A stretch of DNA of 64,000 bases from Haematobia irritans (taxonomy: Eukaryota > Arthropoda > Insecta > Diptera > Muscidae). The notes under the pieces are model-generated. The model did not search any database. It saw nothing but the letters and a program-made list of their open reading frames with translations, and was not told the origin of the DNA. The stretch spans positions 199,198,899-199,262,898 of the forward strand of contig NC_134397.1 in the NCBI RefSeq assembly GCF_050003625.1, in the 5' to 3' direction. The first letter of the stretch is position 1, and the number at the start of each line of letters is the position of its first letter. The position numbers were made by a program, and so were the translations under genes. Of this stretch, positions 11,325 to 24,029 are shown piece by piece.

Positions 11325-13790
11325 AATTTTCGATAAAAATATAAAAATTTTGATAAAATTTTCTATAGAAATCAAATTTCGATAAAATTTTCTAAAGATC
11401 AAATTTTTTAAAGAAATAAAATGTTGACCAAATTTCCTATAGAAGAAATAGAATTTTGACAAAATTTTCTATGGAAATATTTTTTTACAAAATTTTCTAT
11501 TGAAATATAATTTTTACATAATTCCCTTTAGAAATAAAATTTTTACCAAATTTTCTATAGACGTAAAATTTTGACAAAATTTTCTATAGAAATAAATTTT
11601 TTACCAAATTTCCTATAGAAATAAACCTTTTACAAAATTTCCAATAGAAATAATATTTTTACAAAATTTCCTATGGAAATAAAATTTTGACCAAATTTCT
11701 TATAATAATGTCATTTTGACAAAATTTCCCACAGAAGTAAAATTTTGACAAAATTTTCTATAGAAGTAAAATTTTAACACAATTTTCTATAGAAATAAAA
11801 TTTTGACAACATTTTCTATAGAAATAAAATTTTGACAAAATTTGCTATAAACATAAAATTTTGACAAACTTTTTATAGAACTAAAATTTTGAAAAAATTT
11901 CTTATGAAATAAAATTTTGACAAAATTTCCTATAGAAGTAAAATTTTGACCAAATTTCCTATAAAAATCTAATCTTGACACAATTTCCTTTAGAAGAAAT
12001 AGAATTTTGGCAAAATATTCTATAGAAATAAATCAAAAACAACAATAACGATTGAAGAGAAGCCAACAATAACAAACAAAACGAATGAAGATAGAGCAAG
12101 CACGCTCAAAAAAAAAAAAAAAAAAAAAAAAAAAACAGCCAACTACATTCAAATCGATGATTTGAGTTTGGCAAAGGAAAAGACATATGCTTGCAAATTT
12201 GTTTAGGCAGTAGCCGACTATAAAACCTTTTTTCGTAAGGTTCAAGTGCAGTTCACTTTGGGTTGAATGAATTACCCGAATTTATTCTGATAATTGGTTG
12301 ATAGTTTTGCTGAAAGTAGAGGATGCTGATGAGGAATGTGGTAATTCCGAAACAGCTGTACATCCAGCTATCTGCAGTCTATAGGGCTTTGCCCAAATAA
12401 ATTTGACAAGCATACTTTTCCTCTGTTGGTTAAGCTACACTTGTAGTTTAGTCAATGCATGGCTTTAAGCTGAGATCAAAAACAACAATAAAGAAATAAA
12501 ATTTTGACAAAATTTTCTATAGAAATAAAATTTTTACAAAATTTTCTATAGAAATAAAATCTTGACAAAATTTTATATAGAAGTAAAATTTTGACAAAAT
12601 TTTCTATAGAAATAAAATTTTGACAAAATTTTCTATGGAAATGTAATTTTGACAAAATTCCCTTTAGAAATAAAATTTTGACAAAATTTCCTGTAGAAGT
12701 AAAATTTTGACAAAATTTTATAAAAAAAAATTTGTAAAATTTTTCTATAAAAATAAAATTCTGACAAAATTTTCTATAAAAATAACATGTTGAAAAAAAT
12801 TTTCTATAGAAATAAAATTTTATCAAAAATTTCTATGGAAATAAAATTTTGACAAAATTTCCTATAGAAATAAAATTTTGACAAATTTACTATAGAAAAA
12901 AATTTTTTGACCAAATTTCCTATGAAAATATAATTTTGAGAAAATTTCCTATAGAAAAAAAATTTTCACTAAATTTTCTATAGAAATAAAATTTCCTATA
13001 GAAATAAAATTTTGACAAAATTTTCTAAAGAAATAAAATTTTGTCAAAGTTTTCTAAGAAATAAAAGTTTGTCAAAATTTTCTGTAGAAATAAAGTTTAT
13101 TAGACATAACTAAATTTTTTCAGTAGTTAAAGAAAATTTTGTAGTTTTAAGAGAAATCTTGGAGTGCAAAATTGCAAGAATGTCTTTAGTGACATACGAA
13201 GTTCATGATGGACACATTTTTGGTAAAATTTACAAATTTAAAGAAATAATGAACTATTTTGTAAGAAATACGAAATTAGGAAATCTTTATGCTTTATTTG
13301 TGTATAACTTTTTCCCGTTTTTAGTTCATTTAACTAACATACGCAAAAAATTACTTGACTAAAATAAACTTTTTCCAAACATAATGATTGTATGAACTAA
13401 TATAAAGTTAATATGGCTTTAGCGAAATAGAGAGTTCACTTTTTTTTGAGTGAAGTAAAATTTTGACAAAGTTTTCTATAGAAATAAAATTTTGACAAAC
13501 TTTTCTATAGAAATAAGATTTTAGCAAAATTTTCTATAGAAGAAATAATAGAAACAAAATGTTCTATAGAAATAATTTTTTTAGAAATAAAATTTCTACA
13601 AAATTTCATACAGAAATAAAATGTTGACAACATTTGCTATAGAAATAAAATGTTGAAAAAATTTTCTATAGAAATAAAATGTTGAGAAAATTTCCTATAG
13701 AAATAAAATTTAGACAACATTTCCTATAAAAATAAATTTTTGACAACATTTCCTATCGAAATAAAATTTTGACAAAATTTTCTATAAATG
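11325..13790. repeat. 29-bp tandem array 2, interrupted twice
   Basis: Diverged 29-bp units occupy 11325-12030, 12487-13100 and 13453-13790. The first gap holds the LTR-like segment 12032-12490. The second (13105-13450) holds unrelated AT-rich sequence with a 67-codon frame of no recognisable product. A matching opposite end (GATAGATTATTTTTGGC ... GTGGTAACCGTGG) sits at about 14088-14132. Confidence 0.75.
12032..12490 (+). mobile_element. Unclassified retroelement-like segment (LTR-like)
   Basis: The same 16-bp direct repeat, ATCAAAAACAACAATA, stands at both ends (about 12033 and 12475). Inside are a TATA motif (GACTATAAAACC, about 12217-12228), a plausible start region about 30 bp on (GTGCAGTTCACTTTGGG) and AATAAA at about 12397. 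That order is typical of an LTR or a TATA-driven unit. A truncated relative at 17510-17618 ends at the same CAAAAACAACAA. No coding region is present, and it could instead be a truncated retroposon. A 28-A run lies at about 12108-12135. Confidence 0.4.
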
Positions 13791-15999
13791 TCATGTCTTT
13801 AGGCTATATTCTTCAAGTCCATTATATACTTTCCCATCTTGATGCAAGCTAAATCCGTAAAAAATTTAAAATTCGACACATTTACAATTCAAAACATTGT
13901 CGCTAATAGAAGACATCATAATGTATAATTTTGCAAATACTGAAATAAACTTCTGAAGTAAAAAAATAAAACATTTCTTGCGAAGAAACAAATATTTGTT
14001 CCTACCACAAAAAAAAAATCATAACAATTTCAAAATAAGACTTTTTTAATTTTGGTAGTTTTGTAGTAAAATTTTCTTTAAATCTTGATAGATTATTTTT
14101 GGCAGAAGTGGTAACCGTGGTAGCGATTGACAATACATCAACTCATTAGTCTGTGCAACAATTCTAAATACATCCTCAAACATTTGTATAAAATTAAATT
14201 TTTGCTCCCAAACTATTATACTCTAACCAATTTTCGGGTGTATTATGCCAGCTTTCCCTAAACCGTACATGATGGATAGGCTTTTTTACAGAATATTTGG
14301 TTGACATGGTATTTCGTTAGAATGCTTTGTTATATGTTTTTTTTTTATATTTTTTATGGGAAAAAGCTAAAAATAAGTTTGTATGATACATGCACATTTG
14401 TATATATATAGTAGAAAGTATTTATATAATAGATATAGGTCTTGTACAACACATACTTTAAAAGAGAATAACGTATTAATGCAAAAATATTTTAATTGAT
14501 CAAATAATTTTGTAGGAATAAGGAAGCTTTCGATTTGGGCCCCGGAACAATTTTTCTATGTCGAATGGACGGATATCGCTATATCGACTTAGAATTTCAC
14601 CACGACCAAGAATGTATGTACCTTATGGGGTTTCAGATCAACATTTCGCAAGGAATGACAAAACTTATACAGCTCCTATCCTATAGTCAAGTGTTTAAAA
14701 TGGACCCACTTGGCGAGGAACATTGGAAATGTTCATTAATGATGTAATATGCAATAACGGAGAGTATTTATGCAATTGTTCCATTGGCCCAATTTTAATG
14801 ATGAATTTTATTCTTTTTTTCCAGTGTACGACAATCATATAATCTTTTATGTGCCATTGTATTTTGTTATTCTATTGTGATTTGTGATTCTTCTTTGCTA
14901 CCATGCTGTAAATTTTATGTCCAATAAATGACACGCGAGTTTTATAAAAACTTCATTAAATGGACGCACCATCCCAATCTCTTCAAGTAAAACGTACTAA
15001 CAATTGATTAAATTAGTTTTTTGTTATTGTTATTCACGTGAGTTGGGTATTGTAAAATTTAACAAGCGCATGACCACTCCGTATGAAATAATTGCAGACA
15101 TCAAACATGTTTGACAATTCAAGTACTTACCTGTAAGTGACCATCTCTAACACCATCAAAGTGTAATCTGAGTTTAGGCTCTATATAATGTGAATTACCA
15201 ATAGCAATATTTGTGGCATACTTTTAGGCGAACGAATTATCGGACATCGAAATTTTAAAATTAAATTAGAGTTCGAAATTTCTTGTCTATTTTAGGGGAT
15301 ATTTTTGAAATCCATTATTTTTTGGTGTCGTGAAAAAAAGAATATAATTTTTGGAAGGTAGAGCAAATTTGGATCATCTCCAATGATGGACTAGTTAGTA
15401 AGTCGGCCTTTCATACGAGGGGAAATTAGTTCACGGTTGCCGCTCGCGCCAAAAATAATCTATCAAAATTTGAAAAAAAAAAATGACTAAAAATCTACCT
15501 AATTATAAAATCTGAAATTTTTGATTAAATTTTTTTTTTGTTTAGTATGAAAAAATGTATTTTTCTCAAAAAAAAAAAACTTTCATTATTTAATTTTAGA
15601 AGTTGTTTTATTATTTTTTTTTTTTGAAATATTATATCCCAGCAGAAAATACTCACCCCCGGATGACTCTTGAGGGCAATGTCCCACTAAAATGCAATAT
15701 TATTGCTATTAATGATACACAACACAACTGCCAATTGGAAGCAAAATGGATGCAAAACAAATACTTCTTGGCCTTAGGTTAAAACTATATTTCATACATA
15801 CCGCAAACAATAAATTATTGCACAAAAGTAAGTTGAGATCATATTTTGCCGTATAATTTTGTAAAGAAAATTGCTTTCCAATTTAAGATATTTTCATGCA
15901 TGCTTTTTGAATTTTCTTCTGGGACAATATGATCTCTTTCGGGTGTATAAATATCCCTGGAATTATAAATGTGTCGAGTTTGAAATGTTTCAAAGATTT
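13791..15999. other. AT-rich stretch with small repeat fragments
   Basis: About 14550-14700 is a reverse-oriented scrap of repeat family A (TCGACTTAGAATTTCACCACGACC). At 15432 the phrase CACGGTTGCCGCTCGCG marks an array-element end leading into array 3. No exon is recognised. The 70-codon frame at 14535-14747 is read through the repeat scrap. Confidence 0.4.
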
Positions 16000-17965
16000 T
16001 ATTTTTCTATATTATTTTAATATTTTATTTTTTCTATTATTTTAATAGAAAATTTTATTTTATGTAGAAAATTTCGCGAAAATTTTATTACTGTTGAACA
16101 TTTTGCAAAAAATTTTGATGTGTAAATATCCCTAGAACTGTAAATGTCAAAATTTTATTTCTATAGCAATTTCTATAGCAAAATTTTATTTCTATAGAAA
16201 ATTTTGTCAAAATTTTCTATAGGAAATTATGTTTCTATAGAAATGTAATTTTGAAAAATTTTCCTATTGAAATAAAATTTTGTAAAAATTTTATTTCTAT
16301 AGAAAATGTTGTAAAAATTTTATTTCTTTAGAAAATTTTGTCCAAATTTAATTTCTGTAGAAAATTTTTCTAAATTATATTTCTATAGAAATATAATTTT
16401 AGTTCTATAGAAATCTTTGTCAAAATTTTATTTCTATAGAAAATTTTGTCAAAATTTTAATTCTATAGAAAATTTAGTCAACATTTTATTTCTATAGAAA
16501 ATTTTGTCAAAATTTTATTTCTGTAGAAATTTTTGTCGAAATTTTATTTGTATAGAAATTTTTGTCGAAATTTTATTTGTATAGACAATTTTGTCGAAAT
16601 TTTATTTCTATAGAAAATTTTGCCAAAATTTTATTTTTATAGAAAATTTTGCCAACTTTTTATTTGTGTAAAAACTTTTTTATTTTTTTTATAGAAACTT
16701 TTGTCAAAAAAATTTTTTATAGATAATTTTGTCAAAATTTGATGTCTATAGAAAATTTTGTCAAAATGTTATTTCTTTAGAAAATTTTGTCAAATTTTTA
16801 TTTCTATAAAAAAATAAAAATAAAAATTTTCTTATTTCTATAGAAAATTTTGTCAAAATTGTATTTCTGTAAAAATTTTTAAAAATGTTACTTCTATAGA
16901 AAATTTTGTCAAAATTTAAATTTTGTAGAAAATTTTGCCAACATTTTATTTATGTAGAAACTTTTATCTAAAATTTTTTTTATAGAAACTTTTGCCAAAA
17001 TTTTATTTATGTAGAAAATTTTGCCAAAATTTTATTTATGCAGAAAATTTAATCAAAATTTTATTTTTATAGAAAATTTAATCAAAATTTTATTTTTATA
17101 GAAACTTTTGTCAAAATTATATTTCTATAGATATATAATAATATTTGTATAGAAAGTTTTGTTAAAATTTTAGTTCTATAGAAAATTTTGTCAAAATTTT
17201 ATTTCTATAGACAATTTTGTCAAAATTTTAATTCTATAGAAAATTTTGTCAAAATTTTAATTCTATAGAAAATTTTGTAAAAATTTTATATTTACATTAT
17301 ATTTCTATAGAGAATTTTATCAACATTTTATTTGTATAGAAAATTGTGTCAAAATTTTATTTCTTAATTAATTTAAATTTTAATAAAATTTTCTATAGAA
17401 ATATATAGAAAATTTTATTAAAATTTAGTTACTATAGAAATTTTTTTACAAATTTTAATTCTAAAGAATATTTATTTCTATAGAAAATTTGATCAAACGT
17501 TTTATTTGGGCAAAGGGCTTTTCCCAAATAAATTTAACAAACATTATTTTCCTCTGTTGGTTAAGCTACATTTGTAGTTTACTCAATGCATAGTTTTAAG
17601 CTGAAATCAAAAACAACAAAATTTTATTTTTATGGAAAATTTTGCCAAAATTTTATTTATGTAGAACATTTTATCAAAATTATATTTTTGTAGAAACTTT
17701 TGTCAAAATTTTATTTCTATAGAAAATTTTGTCAAAATTTTAACTCTATAGAAAATTTGGTCATAATTATATTTCTATAGAAAATTTTGTCAAAATTTTA
17801 TTTCTAAATTATATTTCTATAGAAAATTTTGTCAAAATTTTAATTCTAAAGAAAATTTTGTCAAAGTTTTATTTCTATAGAAAATTTTGCCAAAATTTTA
17901 TTTCTATAGAAAATTTTGCCAAAATTTTATTTCTATAAAAATTTTTGTCAAAATTTATTTCTGTG
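16000..17965. repeat. 29-bp tandem array 3 (reverse orientation)
   Basis: Units read as ATTTTGTCAAAATTTTATTT with TTTCTATAGAAA, opposite to arrays 1 and 2. They run 16000-17505 and 17615-17965. The gap at 17510-17618 is a truncated copy of the 12032-12490 segment (GTTGGTTAAGCTACATTTG). Confidence 0.75.
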
Positions 17966-18005
17966 GAAATTTTTGTTTCCGAGAAATGTGTTCTGTAGTA
18001 TTGTT

Positions 18006-18240
18006 GCAGGTTAGGTTCGGGAATAGTGACAGCCATATCCATTGAGGTACCTCGAGGAGTGAACTTCTCTCTTATCAATGATGCTGCCCGATTTTATGTG
18101 TAGCTCAATGACAAGTGGTATGTTATTTTAATAGCTGAGACCGAATGTCATTTCACATTATAGTGAACCACTTGAAGAACCTTTGAAACAATAAAAAATG
18201 TAACCGGCGTTACTGAGAAGTGATAATCCTTTTTGATGGC
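18006..18240 (-). mobile_element. SINE remnant, strongly diverged
   Basis: The order of phrases GGTTAGGTTCGG, GTGAACTTCTCTCTTATCA, TGCTGCCCGATTTTATGT and CTCAATGACAAG matches the minus-strand SINE body of the 56444-56799 copy. The tRNA-like head is not recognisable. Confidence 0.6.
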
Positions 18241-18825
18241 TGGTGGAATGGAATTAAATCGTGAATATTTTCGTGGCATTATTTTTTACAACTTTCGAAG
18301 TGGATTCAATTTTTGGTGATGAAGCGCCGTCAAGAACTAGGGTTTGTCGTAGGTATGGTGAATTCTATCGAGATCGTAGTTCAATACAAGATGAATTTCA
18401 TAAAAGTAGTCACTTGGTGTTCTGGAAACCATTGATGCTGTGCGCCAACTGATATTGCAAGATCGTCATGTGATCTATCGAGAGATTGATAAAACATAAA
18501 TATGAGTGGGATATATTCAATATCGTATGCGTATTTCACCGTCAAAAAAATTGTTTGTCTTGAATTCCACACAATTAATCAATCGCTCACAAAAAGTCTG
18601 GTGTCGATTGGTCACAAGGAATGCAAAATACGATGGCGCTACTTCGAAACACGTCTATGAATTCTTGATATATGTTGAATCGTAGATTTACGCGTACGAG
18701 TTAGAAATAAACAGCAGTCGACTGTATGGGTGCTTCAATATGGGTCCAATCTAACAAAAGTTGCTCGGACACAAAGCCCTTCCAAGCAAATAATCGCCTG
18801 TTTTTTCGTACAACTAGAATAACGC
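18240..18825 (+). pseudogene. Decayed mariner transposase
   Basis: Fragments in several frames spell mariner protein. FGDEAPSRTRVCRRYGEFYR then DRSSIQDEF form the N-terminal HTH region. A segment around QLILQDRHVIYREI lies next, shifted in frame. Further on, SKHVYEF ... ESWIYAYE is the region of the first catalytic Asp, now damaged, followed by QIIACFFV. Multiple frameshifts and stops are present and no inverted repeats were found. It is a different mariner lineage from the copies at 7403 and 43276. Confidence 0.75.
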
Positions 18826-19070
18826 AGAACAGTTAATTCAGGGTACAAAAAAAAATTCTGATTCAATCACGAAATTCATTGATCCAATTAATTTTTTAAT
18901 TGAAATGAGACGTCAACGTTGATGCGTGTTCTGATTGCATATTTTGGAGGTACCGCAATAAACGTGGCAAAAGTGCTTTGACAATTGGGTCAAATGTATG
19001 CAAAAGGCTAGAGGCCTTATGTTAAGTTTAAATATTTTGCAAAACAATAAAGCTTTTCTCGATGTATTTT
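18826..19070. other. Spacer with a short AATTAATT repeat
   Basis: Contains GATCCAATTAATTTTTTAAT (about 18880), as in the AT-rich MITEs. No gene is seen. Confidence 0.3.
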
Positions 19071-19721
19071 TATACCCTCCACCATAGGATGGGGGTATAT
19101 TAACATTGTCATTCCGTTTGTGACACATCGAAATATTGCTCTAAGACCCCATAAAGTATATTCTGGGTCGTGGTGAAATTCTGAGTCGATCTGAGCATCT
19201 CCGTCTGTTCGTCCGTCCGTCTGTTGAAATCACACTAACTTTCGAACGAAACAAGCTATCGACTTGAAACTTGGCACAAGTAGTTGTTATTGATGTAGGT
19301 CGGATGATATTGCAAATGGGACATATCGGTCCACTTTTACGTATATCCCCCATATAAACGGATCCCCAAATTTGGCTTGCGGATCCTCTAAGAGAAGCAA
19401 CTTTCATCCGATCGGGCTGAAATTTGGTACATGGTGTTAGTATATGGTCTCTAACAATCATGCAAAAATTGGTCCACATCGGTCCATAATTATATATAGC
19501 CCCCATATAAACCGATCCCGCGATTTGGTTTGCGGAGCCTCTAAGAGAAGCAAATTTCATCCGAACCAGCTGAAATTTGGTACATGGTGTTAGTATATGG
19601 TCTCTAACAACCATGAAAAAATTGGTTCACATCGGTCCATAATTATATATAGGCCCCATATAAGAGAAGCAAATTTCATTCGATCCGGCTGAAATTTGGT
19701 ACATGGTGTTAGTATATGGTC

Positions 19722-20064
19722 GGGAGCCATCGTGGTGCAATGGTTAGCATGCCCGCCTTGCATACACAATATCGTGGGTTCGATTCCTGCTTCGACCGAA
19801 CACCAAAAAGTTTTTCAGCGGTGGATTATCCCACCTCAGTAATGCTGGTGACATTTCTGAGGGTCTCAAAACTTCTCTAAGTCGTTTCACTGCAATGTGG
19901 AACGCCGTTCGGACTCGGCTATAAAATTGAGGTCCCTTGTCATTGAGCTTAACATGGAATCGGGCAGCACTCAGTGATAAGAGAGAAGTTCACCAATGTG
20001 GTATCACAATGGACTGAATAGTCTAAGTGAGCCTGATACATCGGGCTGCCACCTAACCTAACCT
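19722..20064 (+). mobile_element. tRNA-derived SINE, full length (copy A)
   Basis: An 11-bp target-site duplication AGTATATGGTC flanks it (19711-19721 and 20065-20075). The 5' end is tRNA-like: box A region TGGTGCAATGGTTAGCATG and box B GGTTCGATTCC with normal spacing, suggesting an internal pol III promoter. The 343-bp body ends TGGACTGAATAGTCTAAGTG ... ATCGGGCTGCCAC and a CCTAACCTAACCT tail. The last 75 bases match the 3' end of the LINE at 27158-32180, its likely partner. Confidence 0.92.
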
Positions 20065-20664
20065 AGTATATGGTCTCTAATGACCATGCAAAAATTGGTC
20101 CACATCGGTCCATAATTATATATAGGCCCCATATAAACCCATCCCCAGATTTGATCTGGAAGAGACCCCCCTTGGAAGAGCAAAATTCATCCGATTCGGT
20201 TGAATTTTGGCACGTGATGTTAGTATATAGTATCCAACAACCATGCAGGAATTGGTTCATATCAGTCCATAATTATATATAGCTCCCATATAAACCAATC
20301 CCCAGATTTGACTTCCGGTGCCCTTTGGAGAAGCAAAATTCATTCGATCCGGTTGAAATTTGGTACGTGGTAGTAGTATACGATATTTAACAACCATGCC
20401 AAAAGTGGTCCATAGCAGTCCATAATCATATATAGCCCCCATATAAACCGATCCCGAGATTTGGTTTTGGAGCCTCTTAGAGGAGCAAATTTCATCCGAG
20501 TCAGTTGAAATTTGGTATATTGTGCTAGTATATGGCCATTAGTATATGGCAATTAGGTCCATATCGGTCTATAGTTATAAATAGCCCACCCCCATACTTA
20601 AATGCTGGCTCTATACGTATCGTGCAAAAAGTCCATATCGATTCGTAATTATTTGTAGACTTAC

Positions 20665-21423
20665 TCAGCAAAAAACTTTGGAAGTTCTTCCAAAGGCACA
20701 ACTTTAAAAGCACTTCCATTGATGTTCTTTATTTTAACTACCCAGGAAGTTCTTTTAATTTAATTTTTTTATAACTAGATTTGTTCACACTTTTACCCCC
20801 ATTTTCATAAAGCTCCGTTAGTGTTCCGTTAACTAACCAACTTTTAAACCGTATTATAGACGAAGCTGTCATCTTGTCTTTATATTCAATAGGCCAGTTA
20901 GGAACTTAACTGACGAAAATTTTTCAGTTAAAGTTAACCGGAGATTTTGCAATTTACTTTCTGTTAACAGGCAGTTAAAGCCTAACGGAGCTACATGAAA
21001 CCGGCCGTTAATGGGTAATTTTAACTGTTTCAAATAGGTTAAAAACAGAGTAAAAATTCATAAAATGATACAAATCATTTAAATTTTGTCGAAAAAAATG
21101 CTAAATTCAATCTGAAAAAATTGTGAATTTTTGAAAATATTTGAAGTCAAACGTTTCCAACAAGCGTTAGAATCCATTAAAAAATTATAAAAATTATTTA
21201 TGCGACAAAATATAACAGAATTTTCTAATTTATATCCAAAACACTGAATTCGGATTACCTCTAAAGAAGTGATGCAAATTCAGTGCAACGGCTGTTGAAA
21301 TGGAGGACTTCCGTCCTATGACAAGCCCATGTTAAATTCATCGCTTCTGCGTTAATTATGCACCACTTCCGGATCTAAAAACAACATTTTCATTAATTTT
21401 TTGGCGACGCTGTTTTTGCTGGG
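20665..21423. mobile_element. PIF/Harbinger-like MITE with CAGCAAAAAA ends
   Basis: Ends are TCAGCAAAAAAC and the complement of CCCAGCAAAAACA. A 3-bp duplication TAC lies at 20662-20664 and 21424-21426. The uninterrupted sequence CTTACCTATACATAAC survives, in reverse, at about 61485-61505, which confirms the borders. A 3-bp duplication suggests Harbinger-like origin; this is inference. Relatives are at 55331-56167 and from 26822. Confidence 0.7.
20808..21005. mobile_element. Palindromic MITE (AGCTCCGTTAG ends), copy 1
   Basis: The ends are ATTTTCATAAAGCTCCGTTA and, inverted, CCTAACGGAGCTACATGAAA. The interior holds several GTTAACTG words. It is nested inside the 20665-21423 element. The second copy is at 21706-21918. 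Confidence 0.6.
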
Positions 21424-21705
21424 TACCTATACATAACTTTTTTTTTTAGAAAACGATGTTAAGAAGTTTTAAGATACCACAACCCAAGTAATTCGATTGT
21501 GGGTGACAGTCTTTCGTAGAAGTTTCTACGCAATCCATGGTGGAGGGTACATAAGATTCGGCCTGGCCGAACTTACGGCCATATATACTTGTTTTTTCTA
21601 ATCCCGCAATGTAAAAGGCAATGCATTTTATGCATAATTTTAAATTTGCAAATATGAAAGTGGGAGATCATCCCCTTCAGAGCTGGAATAAGATTCGTCT
21701 CATTA

Positions 21706-21918
21706 ACACTATTTTCATGAAACTCCGTTAGTGCTAACGAAATTTTAAACCGTGGTATGAAAATATCTGTCATCTTGCGTATATATTCCATATGTCAGTT
21801 ATTTCGAAAGTGAACTGCTGAAATTTTTTCAGTTAAAGTTAATCGCAGAAAAGATATTTCAATTTTTCTTTCTGTTAACTGACAGTCAAAGCCTAACGGA
21901 GCTACATGAAAATGGCAG
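21706..21918. mobile_element. Palindromic MITE (AGCTCCGTTAG ends), copy 2
   Basis: TTTTCATGAAACTCCGTTAG and the inverted CCTAACGGAGCTACATGAAA bound about 210 bp that share TTTCTGTTAACTGACAG and other interior words with copy 1. No coding capacity. Confidence 0.6.
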
Positions 21919-23037
21919 TAAAACATCTTTGCGTAGAAACATACATTACCTGTATGACTTCAAGTCAATTTATAATATTTCTTACAAGTTGAAAAATTGC
22001 ATTTATTTCGTTTGATAAATCAATAAAAAAAAGAAAAACATTAAAATACATTAAATAAATAAATAAATACATCAATAAATTAAAGTCAAGTAACATAAAA
22101 AATATTAAGAATAGTATTCAAGTGTTTCTTCTAAATGCAAATAAATAATCTTTGTATGAAAGCCACTTATATTTATACACATTCAATTAATTTTAAGCCT
22201 TACATTACTAACAAAGTTAGAAATAAAAGTAGGAAACAAAAAAAAAAAAAAAAAAAAAGTACTGTTTCTTATGAAGAAAATGTAGAAAAGTAAGAAAAAA
22301 CTGTTATATACCCATGACTACAGGCAAGGCCATGCATATTTTATTGAGAAGATGAATATGTAAGAAAATCCAAATGAAGTTTCGTATGCTTATCATCCAC
22401 TCTCAACATGAAACTTTTAAAGAAATACTGAAGAAGTTAAAGAAAATACCAACAAGATGAATGAAATCAAGCATCCCATAAATATGTGTAGATTTAAAAT
22501 TTGCCATTGCACGCAACCCAGATCAAAAGGTTCAAAGTTGATGCAATAATGACTGATAGTTGGGCATAGAAGATAGATACGTTAGAAGTTAATGGAATAC
22601 TGTATCTTTTAGATGCAACGGAAAGACTACATAGATAGTGGTGAATTCAATACCAAGTTATTCTACAGTTTACAGTGGAAATGTGTTAATCAATTATTGG
22701 CATGAAAGAAAAAGGAAATAATTTCTAAAATAACGGATAGACATATAGACATAGAAGTAGTAGACAACATTATAGATTTTCTTTATACAAGATTTTTAGC
22801 TTAGCTTATGGAAATTAAAGAAACGATATGAAAAAGACTACTGTTAGTTTAGATCAAAAGTCAATGGAACGCTTCCAAACTTCGATAGAGATATGAAAAG
22901 GAGATTTGTTCGTTTTTTTGTGATTTCTAATTTATGTATTAATTACAAAAATTCTTCTCTGCGTTTTTTTTTTTAATTTTCTTAATATGAAAATAATAAA
23001 TTATCTATAAGATAATTAATTTTTTCAATTCATCAAT
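21919..23037. other. AT-rich 3' flank of the Osiris gene
   Basis: No exon or clear element is seen. It includes a 23-A run near 22236. The 3' UTR of the Osiris gene would begin at the right edge of this stretch. Confidence 0.35.
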
Positions 23038-23043
23038 TTTATT
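23038..23043 (-). terminator. Candidate poly(A) signal of the Osiris gene
   Basis: The minus strand reads AATAAA 17 nt after the stop codon. The position is very close to the stop, so a later signal may be used instead (AT-rich sequence follows). Confidence 0.35.
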
Positions 23044-23059
23044 CTAAATATTTTGGTCT

Positions 23060-23466
23060 TTATAATTTTTGATCCGTTGATTTTGTTACTGACTGATGTT
23101 GCGCCGTTTGTTGTTGATGCTGTTGCTGCAATTGTTTTGTATAACTACGATAGGCTAACTCTTGGGCTTCATTTAGAGATCGTCTATCCCAACCGCTGCC
23201 GCCACCACCACCACCGCCAGAAGACCAGCCACCACCTCCACCGCCACCACCTGATGACCATCCGGAACTGCCGCCAGATTTACCACCTCCCGATAATAGT
23301 TTCTTTAGACCCATAATACCGGCCAACAATAGAGCTATTTTCGATATAATCAAAGCTTTGCCTGCCAATATGTAGAGCATACCCAAGGCAATGGGTATCA
23401 TTCCCATCATTTTCATAGCCATACCCATCATCATCATGCCCATCATTTTCTTCATTTTGCCACGAC
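23060..23466 (-). CDS. Osiris-family protein, exon 2 (C-terminal half)
   Basis: The exon begins at an acceptor read on the minus strand as CTTTATTTCAG before GTCGTGGC and runs to a TAA stop. It supplies residues 170-304 of the predicted protein. It opens with the RGKMKK motif found at this point in Osiris (DUF1676) proteins. A long Met/Leu-rich hydrophobic segment with AGKALIISKIALLLAGI follows at residues 177-225. Then come a Gly-rich stretch with Trp residues (about 228-262) and the family's AQxLAY motif (AQELAY, 270-275), with a Gln-rich tail. Osiris proteins are insect-specific, secretory-pathway proteins linked to cuticle formation. The splice phase (two bases completing a Gly codon) fits exon 1 exactly. 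The Met at 23455 is not an independent start. Which Osiris paralogue this is cannot be decided here. Confidence 0.93.
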
Positions 23467-24029
23467 CTGAAATAAAGACAGAAAGAGGAGAATTTATAAG
23501 TAAATGTGATTGTAAAGTGTATGTTTTTTTTATTTTGGAAAAGTAGAATTTTTTAATATTTTAGGAACCACTTTCAAGAAATTCCGTCAAATAAGGTACA
23601 TAAAATCGGAATAAAGTTTGTTTATTGGGTTGTTTGTACACTGACAAAAATCATGCCCGGTTCCAAAGATTTTGTCTTTACACTAATGATTTTGGTATTC
23701 AAAGGAGCAGATAGAGTCAAAGGAGCAGATAGAGTCAAAGGAGCAGATAATTAAATTAAGGTTTAAATTAAGGCTACTTTTATGACACAACTACTACAAC
23801 TTATATTTTCAAATTCAAACTCGACTTTAAGTAGAAATTAAGCTATGTTTCAAGGGGTTTGAGGACAAATCAAATCAGATTCTGGATTTGTAAAAACCAT
23901 TTTTGTTTGAGTTTTAGAGGAATCATTAACATCTCTTGTAAGTGTGCAAGAAAATTATAAAATAACGTCTTGATTTGAAATCTTAAATCTGTAGATTTTC
24001 ACCCGAGAAGTAAACTCTGGAAGTTTTAC

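Larger units (their letters stand above)
19071..21594 (+). repeat. Dispersed repeat family A, copy 2, with nested insertions
   Basis: Starts TATACCCTCCACCATAGG and ends ATATATACTTGTTTT. It contains the roughly 150-bp monomers. It is interrupted by a full SINE (19722-20064) and by a 3-bp-TSD element (20665-21423) that itself contains a MITE. The 157-aa frame at 19141-19614 is an antisense artefact of the repeat. Confidence 0.8.

Noticed and set aside
19722..19800. Possible genuine tRNA gene
   Set aside because: The tRNA-like sequence continues into a SINE body with target duplications, and the same head occurs in other SINE copies with a damaged anticodon stem.
23053..23316. Plus-strand frame rich in His and Arg
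   Set aside because: It is the antisense of the Gly-rich Osiris exon 2.
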